Shown in pieces: positions 53,785-62,653 of a stretch of DNA of 64,000 bases. Positions within the stretch are counted from its first letter, which is position 1; each line of letters starts with the position of its first letter. Origin of the DNA: Paenibacillus sp. FSL H7-0331 (GTDB lineage Bacteria; Bacillota; Bacilli; Paenibacillales; NBRC-103111); assembly GCF_001956045.1 (NCBI RefSeq), contig NZ_MRTH01000023.1, forward strand, positions 59,418 through 123,417. The letters run 5' to 3'. The notes below the pieces were generated by a model. It did not search any database. It was not told the origin of the DNA and saw only the letters and a program-made list of their open reading frames with translations. The translations under genes were made by a program, and so were the position numbers.

Positions 53785-55602
53785 GTGCCAGAATGGCTTC
53801 GTACCTTATCGCTTCGCAATAAACTCATGTTGACGATTCTGATTTGTCTTGTTCTACCGTCAATCGTTTCATTATATGTATCCAATCTGTTGACGAGAGA
53901 TGTTGTTCGTTCTCAAGTGACGGAGAACTCTCAAGAAGCCATGAGAATCGTTAACCAGTTTGCAGCGGGACAAATCAAAAATATGGTTTATGTGATGAAT
54001 TTTGTTCAATTCGATGAGGAATTGCAGCTTTCGATCCTGGAGCTGGGGCGAATCAATGAGTCGACGAGCCAGGGTGATGTTTTGTCTCACAAACAAAAAA
54101 TTTCTAAAAGGTTGGAAACGGTCATCAACTCACTCGGACATCTGAACGTAACTATACTGCTGCCTAACAGGGAGTATGTCGCGTCTTACTCAACGTTCAG
54201 CAAAGATCCGCGGAATATTTTCGATAAAAGCTGGTTTCAGGATGTTGATAAGGTATCCGGTTATAATGTGAAGTGGGTTGGGGCGGAACCTAATGATGAT
54301 ATACAAACATTAAATAAACCTTATGTGCTCACGGCAGCCAAGCCTCTACGCACCAACTCATCCACCTACGGCTATGTTATAGTCAGTTCGGAGATGGATA
54401 ATTTCCAGCAGTTATTCGATCAATATAAAGCTGATGAAGTCATGGTGATTATCGACCGCCAAGGCCATGTAGTGGTAGATAAGGATTATAGCTCCATCGG
54501 GACAACTTTTCCCTACTATGATCAATTGCCGACGAGTAATAGTTTTTCATTCCTGAAGGTAGCGGGAGAAGAATATATAATGCTTAGCGAGCAAATAACC
54601 CCGGAGTGGCGGCTTGTGAGTATGAGTCCTTACAAGAAGGCAGCTCAAAAAATTGAATCGTTCCGTCAGACTGATTTTCTGATTCAACTGCTATTTTTGA
54701 TTGTATTCGTTGGCATTCTTCTTTATATGGTGCGCGCCTTGACGAAACCGATTGCGAAGCTTGTCCAGACTGTCGTCCAAATTGAGTCCGGGCAGCTCAG
54801 TGAGCGTTCCAATATAACCGGCGGTGATGAGGTTGGACGCCTCGGCTATGTATTTGACCGGATGATTGGCCGTATTGAACGAATGATTAAAGAAAACCGC
54901 CGAGAGCAGGAGTTAAAGCGTAAGGCAGAGCTTGCAATGCTGCAGGCGCAGATCAATCCGCACTTCTTGTTCAATGTACTGAATTCGATCAGGCTGAAAA
55001 TCATCATGAAGGGCGATGAGGAGAATGCTGAACTAATCAGCTCGTTATCCTCGGTATTGCGGATGACGATCAACCGTAACAATGAGTTCATCATGCTGCA
55101 TGAGGAAATTGATATTAATGAACACTATGTCCGGTTATTGAACTCCCGCCATGGGGATCGTGTGGTGCTGCGTATTGAGGCTGCTTCCGATACGCTAATG
55201 CTCAAAGTACCCAGATTTATACTCCAGCCGCTAATCGAGAATGCTTATATTCACGGATTGAAAAGCAAACCTGGGGAAATTATTATTTCTTCATGCAAGT
55301 GTGAGGACGGACGACTACAGGTGGAGATCCGTGACTCAGGCATTGGTATGACTTCGGAGAAACTCTCCGCGCTGCGTGCTCACCTCGAAGCTAAATTGCG
55401 GGATCATACAGAAGAGAGCCATAAAGATTTATTATCGGGTATCGGAATTAATAATGTATTTGAACGATTAAAGTTGATTTACGGTGATAGGTTCGACTAT
55501 GACATCGACAGCATACCAGATCGGGGAACGTGTATCGTGCTGCGTTTTCCCGAGAATGCGGACAAGGGGGAGAACGATGTATTCAGTTATGATCGTGGAT
55601 GA
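53785..55602 (+). CDS. Sensor histidine kinase, YesM-like
   Basis: The 605-residue protein starts at GTG 53785 (PEWLRTLSLRNKL), six bases after AGGCGG; starts further upstream would include the terminator. TM1 is at residues ~14-36 (LMLTILICLVLPSIVSLYVS) and TM2 at ~295-318 (LIQLLFLIVFVGILLYMVRA), enclosing a dCache-type outside domain. A HAMP domain follows (KPIAKLVQTVVQIESGQLSE). The phosphoacceptor is His393 in INPHFLFNVLNSIR, and the HATPase_c domain has RFILQPLIENAYIHGLK and GIGINNVFERL. It senses an extracellular sugar-related signal and phosphorylates the YesN-like regulator that overlaps it. Confidence 0.92.
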   Translation: MPEWLRTLSLRNKLMLTILICLVLPSIVSLYVSNLLTRDVVRSQVTENSQEAMRIVNQFAAGQIKNMVYVMNFVQFDEELQLSILELGRINESTSQGDVLSHKQKISKRLETVINSLGHLNVTILLPNREYVASYSTFSKDPRNIFDKSWFQDVDKVSGYNVKWVGAEPNDDIQTLNKPYVLTAAKPLRTNSSTYGYVIVSSEMDNFQQLFDQYKADEVMVIIDRQGHVVVDKDYSSIGTTFPYYDQLPTSNSFSFLKVAGEEYIMLSEQITPEWRLVSMSPYKKAAQKIESFRQTDFLIQLLFLIVFVGILLYMVRALTKPIAKLVQTVVQIESGQLSERSNITGGDEVGRLGYVFDRMIGRIERMIKENRREQELKRKAELAMLQAQINPHFLFNVLNSIRLKIIMKGDEENAELISSLSSVLRMTINRNNEFIMLHEEIDINEHYVRLLNSRHGDRVVLRIEAASDTLMLKVPRFILQPLIENAYIHGLKSKPGEIIISSCKCEDGRLQVEIRDSGIGMTSEKLSALRAHLEAKLRDHTEESHKDLLSGIGINNVFERLKLIYGDRFDYDIDSIPDRGTCIVLRFPENADKGENDVFSYDRG

Positions 55603-57199
55603 TGATTTGCCTGTACTTGAATTTTTGGAGACATCCATCAAATGGAGCGAGCTAGGATTTCGCTTAGCGGGAACTTATGACGATCCTTTAGAAGCACTTG
55701 AGGCTGGACGTAAGGACAAGACGGATGTACTGATCAGTGACATTGGTATGCCCGGTCTGAACGGACTTGAATTGATCCGATCCTTGCGAGAGAATCATTC
55801 CATGCTGAAGGTCGTAATCTTATCCTGCCATGATGATTTTCAGTATGCCCAAGCAGCTGTGAAGCTATCAGTGAGTGAATATGTGTTAAAGGAAACGATG
55901 AATGCACGCCTCATTACTGAGGTGCTCCTACAGTTAAAGGAGCAGTTGGATATGGAAGCCGGTGTTTTGTCGAAGAGCTTAAAGCTGGAGAGGGAGGTTG
56001 AGCTGAACCGAAGCGCGTCAAAGCGTCATTTTATCCGGAGTACGGTGAATGAGCCTCTTCTCGATACCGTAGAGTGGAATCGCAAGGCTGAAGAGTTCGG
56101 TATCAAATGGGGAGAACATGCTGTATTGCCGGTTTTCGGTTATGCGAATCAGCTTAAAGAGGCTGTGAATCGATTTCAGTCAAAAGATTTGTTCGTATAT
56201 ACCATCGAAAATATTATGGAGGAGCTTCTAGTCGATCACCTAGAAACGGTGTTTTTTACGTACGATACAGGGGAAATTGTTCTGCTATTTCCTCACTATT
56301 CGCAGCTTCATATCAATAACAGTCAGAAGGTAGCTCAGACGCTGAGAGAAATCCAGAGCTGCCTGCTTCAATATACAAAAATTCCCTTCTCATTTCTTAC
56401 AGGAAATCCGGTGAAAGATGCTCGGTCTCTCAAGGATCAATTGTTCCATATGGTGGATACCAAAAATCCCCGCTTTTACTTGCCGGAATCCTCAGTGATG
56501 AAGCTGGAGCATGTGAGAGAAAGCTTTGGGGAAGGCGATCTGCTGCTGGAGCAGTACATGCCGGCACTGGAGGAATTTCGCCGCGCGATATTCGAGGAGC
56601 GGAATGAGATGATTGACGACTATGTCTCAAAATGGATGGAATTCATACAATATCATCGATTCCGCCCAATGGAGGTAAAGGAATGGCTGCTGAAAATGAT
56701 TCTTGATGTACGTCTGCGTCTCAAATCGCTGCAGCACTACAATTCAACGTTCTCCTCGGAGCTGCTGCACCATGATTTACTCGAGTTGTCGTCCGTTCGT
56801 GAGCTTGAGCTGTGGCTAAAGGGTTATCTTTGGGAGGCAATTCAATGGGCTGGACAAGTATACCGTGAATCTCATAACCGCGAGATTGTGGAATGCCAGC
56901 GTTTTGTTTACAATCATCTGGACAAGAAAATTTCGCTTGAGGACGCGGCAGCTCATCTCCATCTTCATCCGAGTTATTTAAGTCGGCTGTTTAAAAGGGA
57001 AACAGGGGAGAACTTCGTCGAATATGTAACCCGGATAAAAATGGGAAAAGCGAAGGAACTCCTGGAGATCACCGATAAGTCGATCGAGGAAATTGCCGAA
57101 ATGCTTGGTTACGACAACAAAAATTATTTTGGCAAACTGTTTAAAGCACACACAGGTACTGTGCCGAATGGGTACCGCGCTGCACACATAAAAAGGTAG
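55577..57199 (+). CDS. Response regulator, YesN-like (receiver plus AraC HTH)
   Basis: The 540-residue protein starts at ATG 55577, after GGGGGAG, and overlaps the kinase gene by 26 bases. The receiver domain (1-120) has acidic residues Asp8-Asp10, phosphoacceptor Asp55 (LISDIGMPGLNG) and Lys near 105 (YVLKETMN). A ~300-residue linker follows, then two AraC HTH motifs (SLEDAAAHLHLHPSYLSRLF and SIEEIAEMLGYDNKNYFGKL). It likely activates the lipoprotein/permease genes at 50389-53661. Confidence 0.92.
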   Translation: MYSVMIVDDDLPVLEFLETSIKWSELGFRLAGTYDDPLEALEAGRKDKTDVLISDIGMPGLNGLELIRSLRENHSMLKVVILSCHDDFQYAQAAVKLSVSEYVLKETMNARLITEVLLQLKEQLDMEAGVLSKSLKLEREVELNRSASKRHFIRSTVNEPLLDTVEWNRKAEEFGIKWGEHAVLPVFGYANQLKEAVNRFQSKDLFVYTIENIMEELLVDHLETVFFTYDTGEIVLLFPHYSQLHINNSQKVAQTLREIQSCLLQYTKIPFSFLTGNPVKDARSLKDQLFHMVDTKNPRFYLPESSVMKLEHVRESFGEGDLLLEQYMPALEEFRRAIFEERNEMIDDYVSKWMEFIQYHRFRPMEVKEWLLKMILDVRLRLKSLQHYNSTFSSELLHHDLLELSSVRELELWLKGYLWEAIQWAGQVYRESHNREIVECQRFVYNHLDKKISLEDAAAHLHLHPSYLSRLFKRETGENFVEYVTRIKMGKAKELLEITDKSIEEIAEMLGYDNKNYFGKLFKAHTGTVPNGYRAAHIKR

Positions 57200-57307
57200 C
57201 TACTGGATCTGAGTACAACTTCTATGTAGCAACCGTTCACTTTATGCCCGTTAATCTGGTACAATAGGAAGCAATAGTTCAGATTGCCAGGGAGTGGAGT
57301 GTACAGA

Positions 57308-58195
57308 GTGGAAACGAATTCTGATTTATCAACCGAACCTAAAGTGTTAATTGTCGACGGTATGGCCTTATTATTCAGAGCCTTTTATGCAACCTCGTAT
57401 AGTGGATATATTCGAAAAACAAGCGCAGGACTGCCGACCAATGCGGTCTACGGCTTTATTCAATATTTGTTCGATGCGGTCAAAACATTCAAGCCTACTC
57501 ATGTGGTGTGTTGTTGGGATTTGGGGGGGACGACGATTCGCGCGGAGCTGTTCGATTCCTATAAAGCCAATCGGAAGGCTCCGCCTGAAGAGCTGATTCC
57601 CCAATTCGAGCTGGTGAAGGAAGTTGTCGCAGAAATGGGCATACTCAATCTCGGCGTGCAAGGCTACGAAGCAGATGATTGTATCGGTACGGTAGCCAAG
57701 ACGATCAGCGAGGAAGCGCATGTCTATATTTTGACCGGGGACCATGACATGCTGCAGCTGATTTCGGAGCGAATCCATGTCATTATTATGAAAAAAGGCA
57801 AGCTGAACTACTTGACCTATGATCTGCAGGTTTTGTGGGAAGAAAAGCAGCTGCACCCCTATCAGATTATTGAGTTAAAAAGCTTTATGGGCGATACCAG
57901 CGACAATTATCCCGGTGTTCGGGGAATCGGTGAAAAAACTGCTTTAAAATTAGTCCAGGAATATCAAACCGTTGAAGGGGTATTGGATGCTCTGGAATCG
58001 CTGCCTAAAGGCGTTCGAACCAAGATCGAGTCTGACAGGGACATGCTTATGCTGTCCAAGGACTTGGCTACGATCCGACTGGATGTGCCACTAACGTGCA
58101 GTCTGGAGCAATGTATTTGGAGTATTCAGAAGGAAGCTACGATTCGCAAATTTGATGAGCTTGAATTTGGTGGTCTGATCAAAATCGTCATCTAG
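57308..58195 (+). CDS. 5'-3' exonuclease (stand-alone PolI N-domain/FEN-like, YpcP type)
   Basis: The 295-residue protein starts at GTG 57308, eight bases after GGAG. The FEN active-site acids are visible: VLIVDGMALLFRAFYA, CCWDLGGTTIRAELF, GYEADDCIGTV, LTGDHDMLQL and FMGDTSDNYPGVRGIGEKTA, the last being the helix-hairpin-helix DNA-binding motif. The length is that of B. subtilis YpcP, a flap/RNA-primer nuclease backing up PolI. It has no polymerase domain. A bidirectional terminator follows. Confidence 0.93.
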   Translation: METNSDLSTEPKVLIVDGMALLFRAFYATSYSGYIRKTSAGLPTNAVYGFIQYLFDAVKTFKPTHVVCCWDLGGTTIRAELFDSYKANRKAPPEELIPQFELVKEVVAEMGILNLGVQGYEADDCIGTVAKTISEEAHVYILTGDHDMLQLISERIHVIIMKKGKLNYLTYDLQVLWEEKQLHPYQIIELKSFMGDTSDNYPGVRGIGEKTALKLVQEYQTVEGVLDALESLPKGVRTKIESDRDMLMLSKDLATIRLDVPLTCSLEQCIWSIQKEATIRKFDELEFGGLIKIVI

Positions 58196-58246
58196 CGTCT
58201 GGGAGCAGTATCTGGAAGCCCGTACATACTAAATCGGAGAACCAAA

Positions 58247-58299
58247 AGAAAAAGCTCGCCACTTTAGAGCATGAATCTAAAGGGAGGTGAGCTTTTTTT
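58247..58299. terminator. Bidirectional terminator
   Basis: AAAAAGCTCGCC pairs with GGTGAGCTTTTT (one wobble), and an inner CTTTAGA/TCTAAAG extends the stem. T runs occur in both directions, serving the exonuclease gene (+) and the DUF3951-like gene (-). Confidence 0.85.
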
Positions 58300-58342
58300 G
58301 TGTTTTATTGTGCTTTATAACAGCAACGAAAGTGTCGGGTTA

Positions 58343-58576
58343 TTATTCCTTCACAGGGTTGTGCTTGTCTTTATCATCACCTTGGTCATCCTTGTGTTCC
58401 TTTTCTTTTTTCTCTTCGTGGAATTCGATAGGAGTTTGTCCAGTAATGTAATCCAATGGGGTGTAATCGCTGTTTGGAATTTGTTTACCTTTAATGATTT
58501 TCAAAGTAATGATCAGCAGCAGTACGATAATTGGCACAATGAGTGAGAGAACGACATACAGTCCAAAATCCTCCAT
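58343..58576 (-). CDS. Small membrane protein, DUF3951-like
   Basis: The 77-residue protein has one N-terminal membrane helix (residues ~6-27, VVLSLIVPIIVLLLIITLKI), then IPNSDYTPLDYITGQTPIEF, which is the recognisable DUF3951 block, and an acidic/basic tail of Lys, Glu and Asp. AAAGGAG precedes ATG 58576; the frame is open to 58699 without a binding site. Function unknown. It is co-oriented with the DUF975 gene upstream. Confidence 0.75.
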   Translation of the reverse strand: MEDFGLYVVLSLIVPIIVLLLIITLKIIKGKQIPNSDYTPLDYITGQTPIEFHEEKKEKEHKDDQGDDKDKHNPVKE

Positions 58577-58619
58577 ATCTAAGCTCCTTTGATTGATAGA
58601 GTCAATATCATGATGACAA

Positions 58620-58660
58620 CGGGAAAAGCTTTTTCCATAAGACTGGAAAGGCTTCTCCCG
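58620..58660 (-). terminator. Hairpin after the DUF975 gene
   Basis: CGGGAAAAGCTTTTTCC pairs with GGAAAGGCTTCTCCCG with one bulge. The T run downstream is poor, so termination may be partial. Confidence 0.5.
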
Positions 58661-58720
58661 CTGTTGTCGGCATATTTTACATATCGAACCAGTGATCATA
58701 CCAGCGTATCTGACTGTGAC

Positions 58721-59536
58721 TTACTGCACGATCAGATCAAGCTCCTCGTAGCTGCATTCGTGGTTATCGAGCAGATTTTGCCGCAATACCAGATATAATT
58801 CCGCTTTTGTAGCATTTTCATAAGGCATAACAAACAGTACACCGACGAACAGCGCAATGCATCCGAGCAAATACCATCCGATAAAAGAAAGATCCAGAAC
58901 CCACATCTTGAACTTATGTCCGGCCGTCATCCGGTTACTCAATTCAACCGCACGTTTGTAACCAATATTGGCGTTGTCAGCCAAAATATAAGGCACCATA
59001 CGATACGCATACGATTTTACGATCCCAGGAATAATGAGCAGCAGGAACCAGAGGAAGTTAAGAAAATCTTTCCATAACATGGATTTTACGATAGCCAAAT
59101 ATTTATTTTTGCGAAAACCATATTCAATATGATTCAAATTATTATCGCCCTGTGCATTCCTTACAAAATACCGTCTGCCACCAACCTCAAGTGAATAACA
59201 TAAAAAAATTCGAAACGCCATCGCAAACAACATAATCCCAAGAAATATAACGACGAAGATGAGTATGATCAGTAAGGTCTCATTATCCATCATATCCCTG
59301 AATATTTCAGTGAAGCTGTCTCTGCCGCTGCTGGCATTATGACGATTGTACGAGCTGCCGCCGTCAAGGTTCCAGGTATCAGGATCAAGTCCATTAAAGA
59401 GATTGGATGGGATACTGCTGCCGCTGCCCCCGTTACCACCTACAAAGCCAATAATTAAACTCACCAAAAAGGCTTTCCAATAGGAGGTTCTTAACACGTC
59501 CTTTGCTCTCGACTTAAGTTCCTTACGCGTCCACAT
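58721..59536 (-). CDS. DUF975 family membrane protein
   Basis: The 271-residue protein begins MWTRKELKSRAKDVLRTSYW, the diagnostic DUF975 start (an amphipathic helix followed by a first membrane helix). A Gly/Ser/Asn-rich insert follows (~residues 38-80), then four further predicted helices, with LEVGGRRYFVRNAQGDNNLN between them. AAAGGA stands nine bases before ATG 59536. Family function is unknown; members are probably polytopic envelope proteins. Confidence 0.85.
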   Translation of the reverse strand: MWTRKELKSRAKDVLRTSYWKAFLVSLIIGFVGGNGGSGSSIPSNLFNGLDPDTWNLDGGSSYNRHNASSGRDSFTEIFRDMMDNETLLIILIFVVIFLGIMLFAMAFRIFLCYSLEVGGRRYFVRNAQGDNNLNHIEYGFRKNKYLAIVKSMLWKDFLNFLWFLLLIIPGIVKSYAYRMVPYILADNANIGYKRAVELSNRMTAGHKFKMWVLDLSFIGWYLLGCIALFVGVLFVMPYENATKAELYLVLRQNLLDNHECSYEELDLIVQ

Positions 59537-59705
59537 GTGAATCAATCCTTTACAATTTGATAAGGTCTTCATCTATATATACCCAACTGCTGCAGTTGAT
59601 TATGTGCGGAATACACTTTTTTGTCAAGTAATGGATAAGCTCAAAAAATTATGGTTGCATGATCTGTAGAATGGGTTATGATGTCATCATGCATGTAAGG
59701 CTGCT

Positions 59706-60959
59706 GTGCAATTTGCGCAAACTGAAGAGGCCTACTACGCCGAAATTTTACGAAGTCAAGAGCACAAATTTAAGGAGATGGACAACTTGCGCATCGCGGC
59801 CTCTATCCGCAAAGTGCTGATCATGAACGCAGCCTCAACGATTATTTTTAACTACATTGGTATTTTTGTAAATCTATTTATCTGGGAAAAGAATCATAGT
59901 ATTTTTGACGTTACCTGGTTTAATCTGATTATGTTCATCACGTGGAGTCTCGCTTTTGCAGGGGGATCACGATTGTTAACCAAATATACGACACGAGCGT
60001 TGATTCGAACGACAGCGACATGTGGTGCGATCACGTTTATTCTCTTGACCACGCTAACTCTGGACAACCGTCTGCTGTGGATTACCATTATTGCGATACC
60101 AGTCGGTATCATGTGGGGATTGTATGCCGCTTCGCAAAATATTACATTGACCGCTATCGGCAAGGGTGGTAATTTTGAAGATTATTTCTCATATGCGACG
60201 ATTATAGGACAGACGATCTCGATTGTGAACCCGATCGTATTTGCCTTCATTATCAAATGGATCGGTTACTATGGATCGTTTATTATGATGTTTATATTTA
60301 TAACGGTGCTAATGGTGGTTTCGTTCTTCATTTCTCCTGTGACCTTAGCGGAGGAAAAGAAGCCATTGTTCCAGCAGATGCGATTCTCGACGGTATTTTC
60401 TTATCCGGCTATTCGCTGGATGGTGCCTTCCTGTTTGGCTGCCGGTGTATTTTTGCAGTTTCAGGGTTTGTTTGCCTTAATATTTACGTTTTCCGTCTCG
60501 AATGACAAGTTGGTCATAGCTCTACTCAATGTCCTCTACGCAGTATCCTCGATCATTGCGATGGTGCTGCACAGAAAGCTAACGGTGAGCAGTGGGATTT
60601 GGTTAAAGGTAGGCATGGTGGCGATCTCGGTCGGGTTCTTGATCGCGCTGCTTCAGCATTCGGTATTCCTCGTGATTTCGAATATTTTAACGACAGTGGG
60701 ACTCTTTTATTTCAGTACGATCTGGAACAGCGGTCAATTCCGAATTATTAGCCGTCATACCTCCATTGAGCAGGCGCGAATTTTATTGTGGCGTGAATGG
60801 TTTCTTAATATATCGCGGATCGCGATGCTGGTTCTTATATTGTTTGTAAAGGATTTACAGGGTCTGACCTTCATCCTGCTGCTTGCTTTTTCACTTGGCT
60901 GCGCACTGCTGGTGCCGTTCTTCTCACAAAAGAGTGAGGAAGCTTTGGAAGCTGAATGA
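59706..60959 (+). CDS. MFS transporter
   Basis: The 417-residue protein has about 12 hydrophobic segments after a ~35-residue charged N-terminal part. Blocks include MNAASTIIFNYIGIFVNLFI in TM1 and GIMWGLYAASQNITLTAIGK in TM5. The second half has YSHAL-like helices and WREWFLNISRIAMLVLIL. A GTG start at 59706 follows AAGG by five bases; ATG 59778 or TTG 59787 after AAGGAG are alternatives. The substrate is unknown. A CAACTGCTGCAGTTG palindrome (59584-59598) lies in the divergent region with the DUF975 gene. Confidence 0.8.
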   Translation: MQFAQTEEAYYAEILRSQEHKFKEMDNLRIAASIRKVLIMNAASTIIFNYIGIFVNLFIWEKNHSIFDVTWFNLIMFITWSLAFAGGSRLLTKYTTRALIRTTATCGAITFILLTTLTLDNRLLWITIIAIPVGIMWGLYAASQNITLTAIGKGGNFEDYFSYATIIGQTISIVNPIVFAFIIKWIGYYGSFIMMFIFITVLMVVSFFISPVTLAEEKKPLFQQMRFSTVFSYPAIRWMVPSCLAAGVFLQFQGLFALIFTFSVSNDKLVIALLNVLYAVSSIIAMVLHRKLTVSSGIWLKVGMVAISVGFLIALLQHSVFLVISNILTTVGLFYFSTIWNSGQFRIISRHTSIEQARILLWREWFLNISRIAMLVLILFVKDLQGLTFILLLAFSLGCALLVPFFSQKSEEALEAE

Positions 60960-61059
60960 GGATTTGGACAAAAATGGTTGCAGAGAGCTGTCTCGTAAGG
61001 TCTGAGAGGATCTGAGGGTCGGCTTTTTGGTATGGCTGACTCAGGTCATTGGAATAGCG

Positions 61060-61088
61060 TGGATAAATGGTACGTACAAAAGTATAAT
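61060..61088 (+). promoter_or_regulatory. araR promoter with AraR operator in the spacer
   Basis: A perfect -10 TATAAT (61083-61088) follows a weak -35 TGGATA (61060-61065) by 17 bases. Between them lies AATGGTACGTACAAAA (61066-61081), nearly identical to the B. subtilis AraR operator consensus with its TACGTAC core. Bound AraR would block its own promoter. Confidence 0.8.
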
Positions 61089-61123
61089 AGAAATTAAAAG
61101 ATCACGAACGACAGAGGTGCATG

Positions 61124-62215
61124 ATGAGTAAAAAGCCTTTACCTAAATATATACAGCTAAAACAGGAAATTATGGGCTGGCTGCATGCTGCTAAGATTAT
61201 GCCCAATGAGCGGATGCCGACCGAGCATGAAATTGCCGATCAATTTGGCATGAGCAGGCAGACGGTCCGGCAAACATTAGGCGAGCTGGAGCAGGAGGGC
61301 TGGCTGTATCGTGTGCAGGGAAGCGGTACGTATGTGGCGCCAGCACCAAAGCCGAAACGGGAAATTCAAACAATCGGTGTGCTGACGACCTATATTTCCG
61401 ACTATATATTCCCTTCCATCGTACGAGGAGTAGAAAATGTGCTCCGGTCGAGAGGTTATCGGATGCTGCTTTCCAGCACGGACAACGATAAGGCCAGAGA
61501 GCGCGAAAGTCTGCAAATGCTGCTGACCCATCCGCTGGCCGGGATTATCATCGAGCCGACCAAAAGCGCGGAGGGAAACCCGAATCTCGATTTTTATTTA
61601 TCGTTGGAGTACAGAAGCATTCCATTCCTGATGATCAATGAGCGGTACATGGAGATGAACTGCCCTTGTATTAAAATGGACGACGAGGCCGGCGGGTACA
61701 CAGCGGCAGAGCATTTAATCAAACTCGGACATCGGCGCATTGCCGGATTTTTCAAAATGGATGATCTGCAGGGAGTGAACCGGATGAAGGGTTTTATTCG
61801 GGCGCACCATGAATTGAAGGTTCCGCTGCTGCCACACGCAGTGATACATTATGCAACGGAAGAAAAGAAAACGAAGCCCTACGCTGCAGCTTTATCCATG
61901 CTAAGTCAGGAGGATGAGCGGCCGACTGCCTTTGTCTGCTATAACGATGAGCTGGCTGTACAGCTGATTGGCGCGATTCGCGAGGCGGGATTGACCGTTC
62001 CCGGAGATGTTTCGGTAGTTGGCTACGATGATTCAACACTCGCTACCGCGATGGAGGTGAAGCTGACAACATTGGCACACCCGAAGCTTGATTTGGGTAT
62101 ACAGGCAGCAGAAACCTTGATTGATATGATTGAGCATAAACAATCGGATACCGCTGATCGTTCGAAGATCTGGAAGCCTGAGCTGATTGTCCGTGAATCG
62201 ACGAGACCTGTATGA
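61124..62215 (+). CDS. araR: Arabinose-responsive repressor AraR (GntR HTH plus LacI-type core)
   Basis: The 363-residue chimera has a GntR-type winged HTH (residues ~5-70; LPKYIQLKQEIMGWLHAAKI, MSRQTVRQTLGELEQEGWLY) followed by a LacI/periplasmic-binding core (~80-360; IGVLTTYISDYIFPSIVRGV, VGYDDSTLATAMEVKLTTLA). This two-part design is the hallmark of AraR, confirmed by the AraR-box in its promoter. L-arabinose relieves repression of arabinose genes. No arabinose catabolic gene is in the window, so AraR acts elsewhere in the genome as well as on itself. ATG 61124 fits GAGGTG better than ATG 61121. Confidence 0.92.
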   Translation: MSKKPLPKYIQLKQEIMGWLHAAKIMPNERMPTEHEIADQFGMSRQTVRQTLGELEQEGWLYRVQGSGTYVAPAPKPKREIQTIGVLTTYISDYIFPSIVRGVENVLRSRGYRMLLSSTDNDKARERESLQMLLTHPLAGIIIEPTKSAEGNPNLDFYLSLEYRSIPFLMINERYMEMNCPCIKMDDEAGGYTAAEHLIKLGHRRIAGFFKMDDLQGVNRMKGFIRAHHELKVPLLPHAVIHYATEEKKTKPYAAALSMLSQEDERPTAFVCYNDELAVQLIGAIREAGLTVPGDVSVVGYDDSTLATAMEVKLTTLAHPKLDLGIQAAETLIDMIEHKQSDTADRSKIWKPELIVRESTRPV

Positions 62216-62653
62216 GAGTACGAAGCATATTTAGAAGTTCGGTGAATAATGAGCGGAGTGGCCAAATGATCCTGGAGAAGCGTTAGCGTTCGCCTTTGTT
62301 TCCGTAAAGCAACATTCATCTATTACATAATTATCATTGTGAATCATAAAACAGGATTGCCTGAAATATGTGGGCAACCTAAAACTGGTTCTGCTCTTGC
62401 GATCCAGTTTTTTTGGCTATTGTACAATTATAAACAGCTTCAGATATAATGCTCATTTCAACAAGAAACATCTCCCAAAAATCTTGATCCGATTACAGAT
62501 CAGACAATTTACCACTAATATTCCCCCCTAAAAACCGTTGCATAAGCACAATATAATACGTCATGGATACCATTGGACTGGTACCGTTCCTTAATTAATC
62601 AAATCTAATATATATATTTATATTAGTTTTTTAATGAAAGGCGGTAATTAATT
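62216..62653. other. Intergenic region between araR and the collagen-like gene
   Basis: About 440 bases without a credible gene. It contains the terminator at 62381-62414 and an AT-rich hairpin at 62605-62632 (CTAATATA/TATATTAG then T run) in the collagen leader. No sporulation-type promoter could be assigned with confidence. Confidence 0.6.
62381..62414 (+). terminator. Rho-independent terminator downstream of araR
   Basis: AAAACTGG and CCAGTTTT pair around a 15-base loop and run into seven T. It lies 166 bases after the araR stop. Confidence 0.75.
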
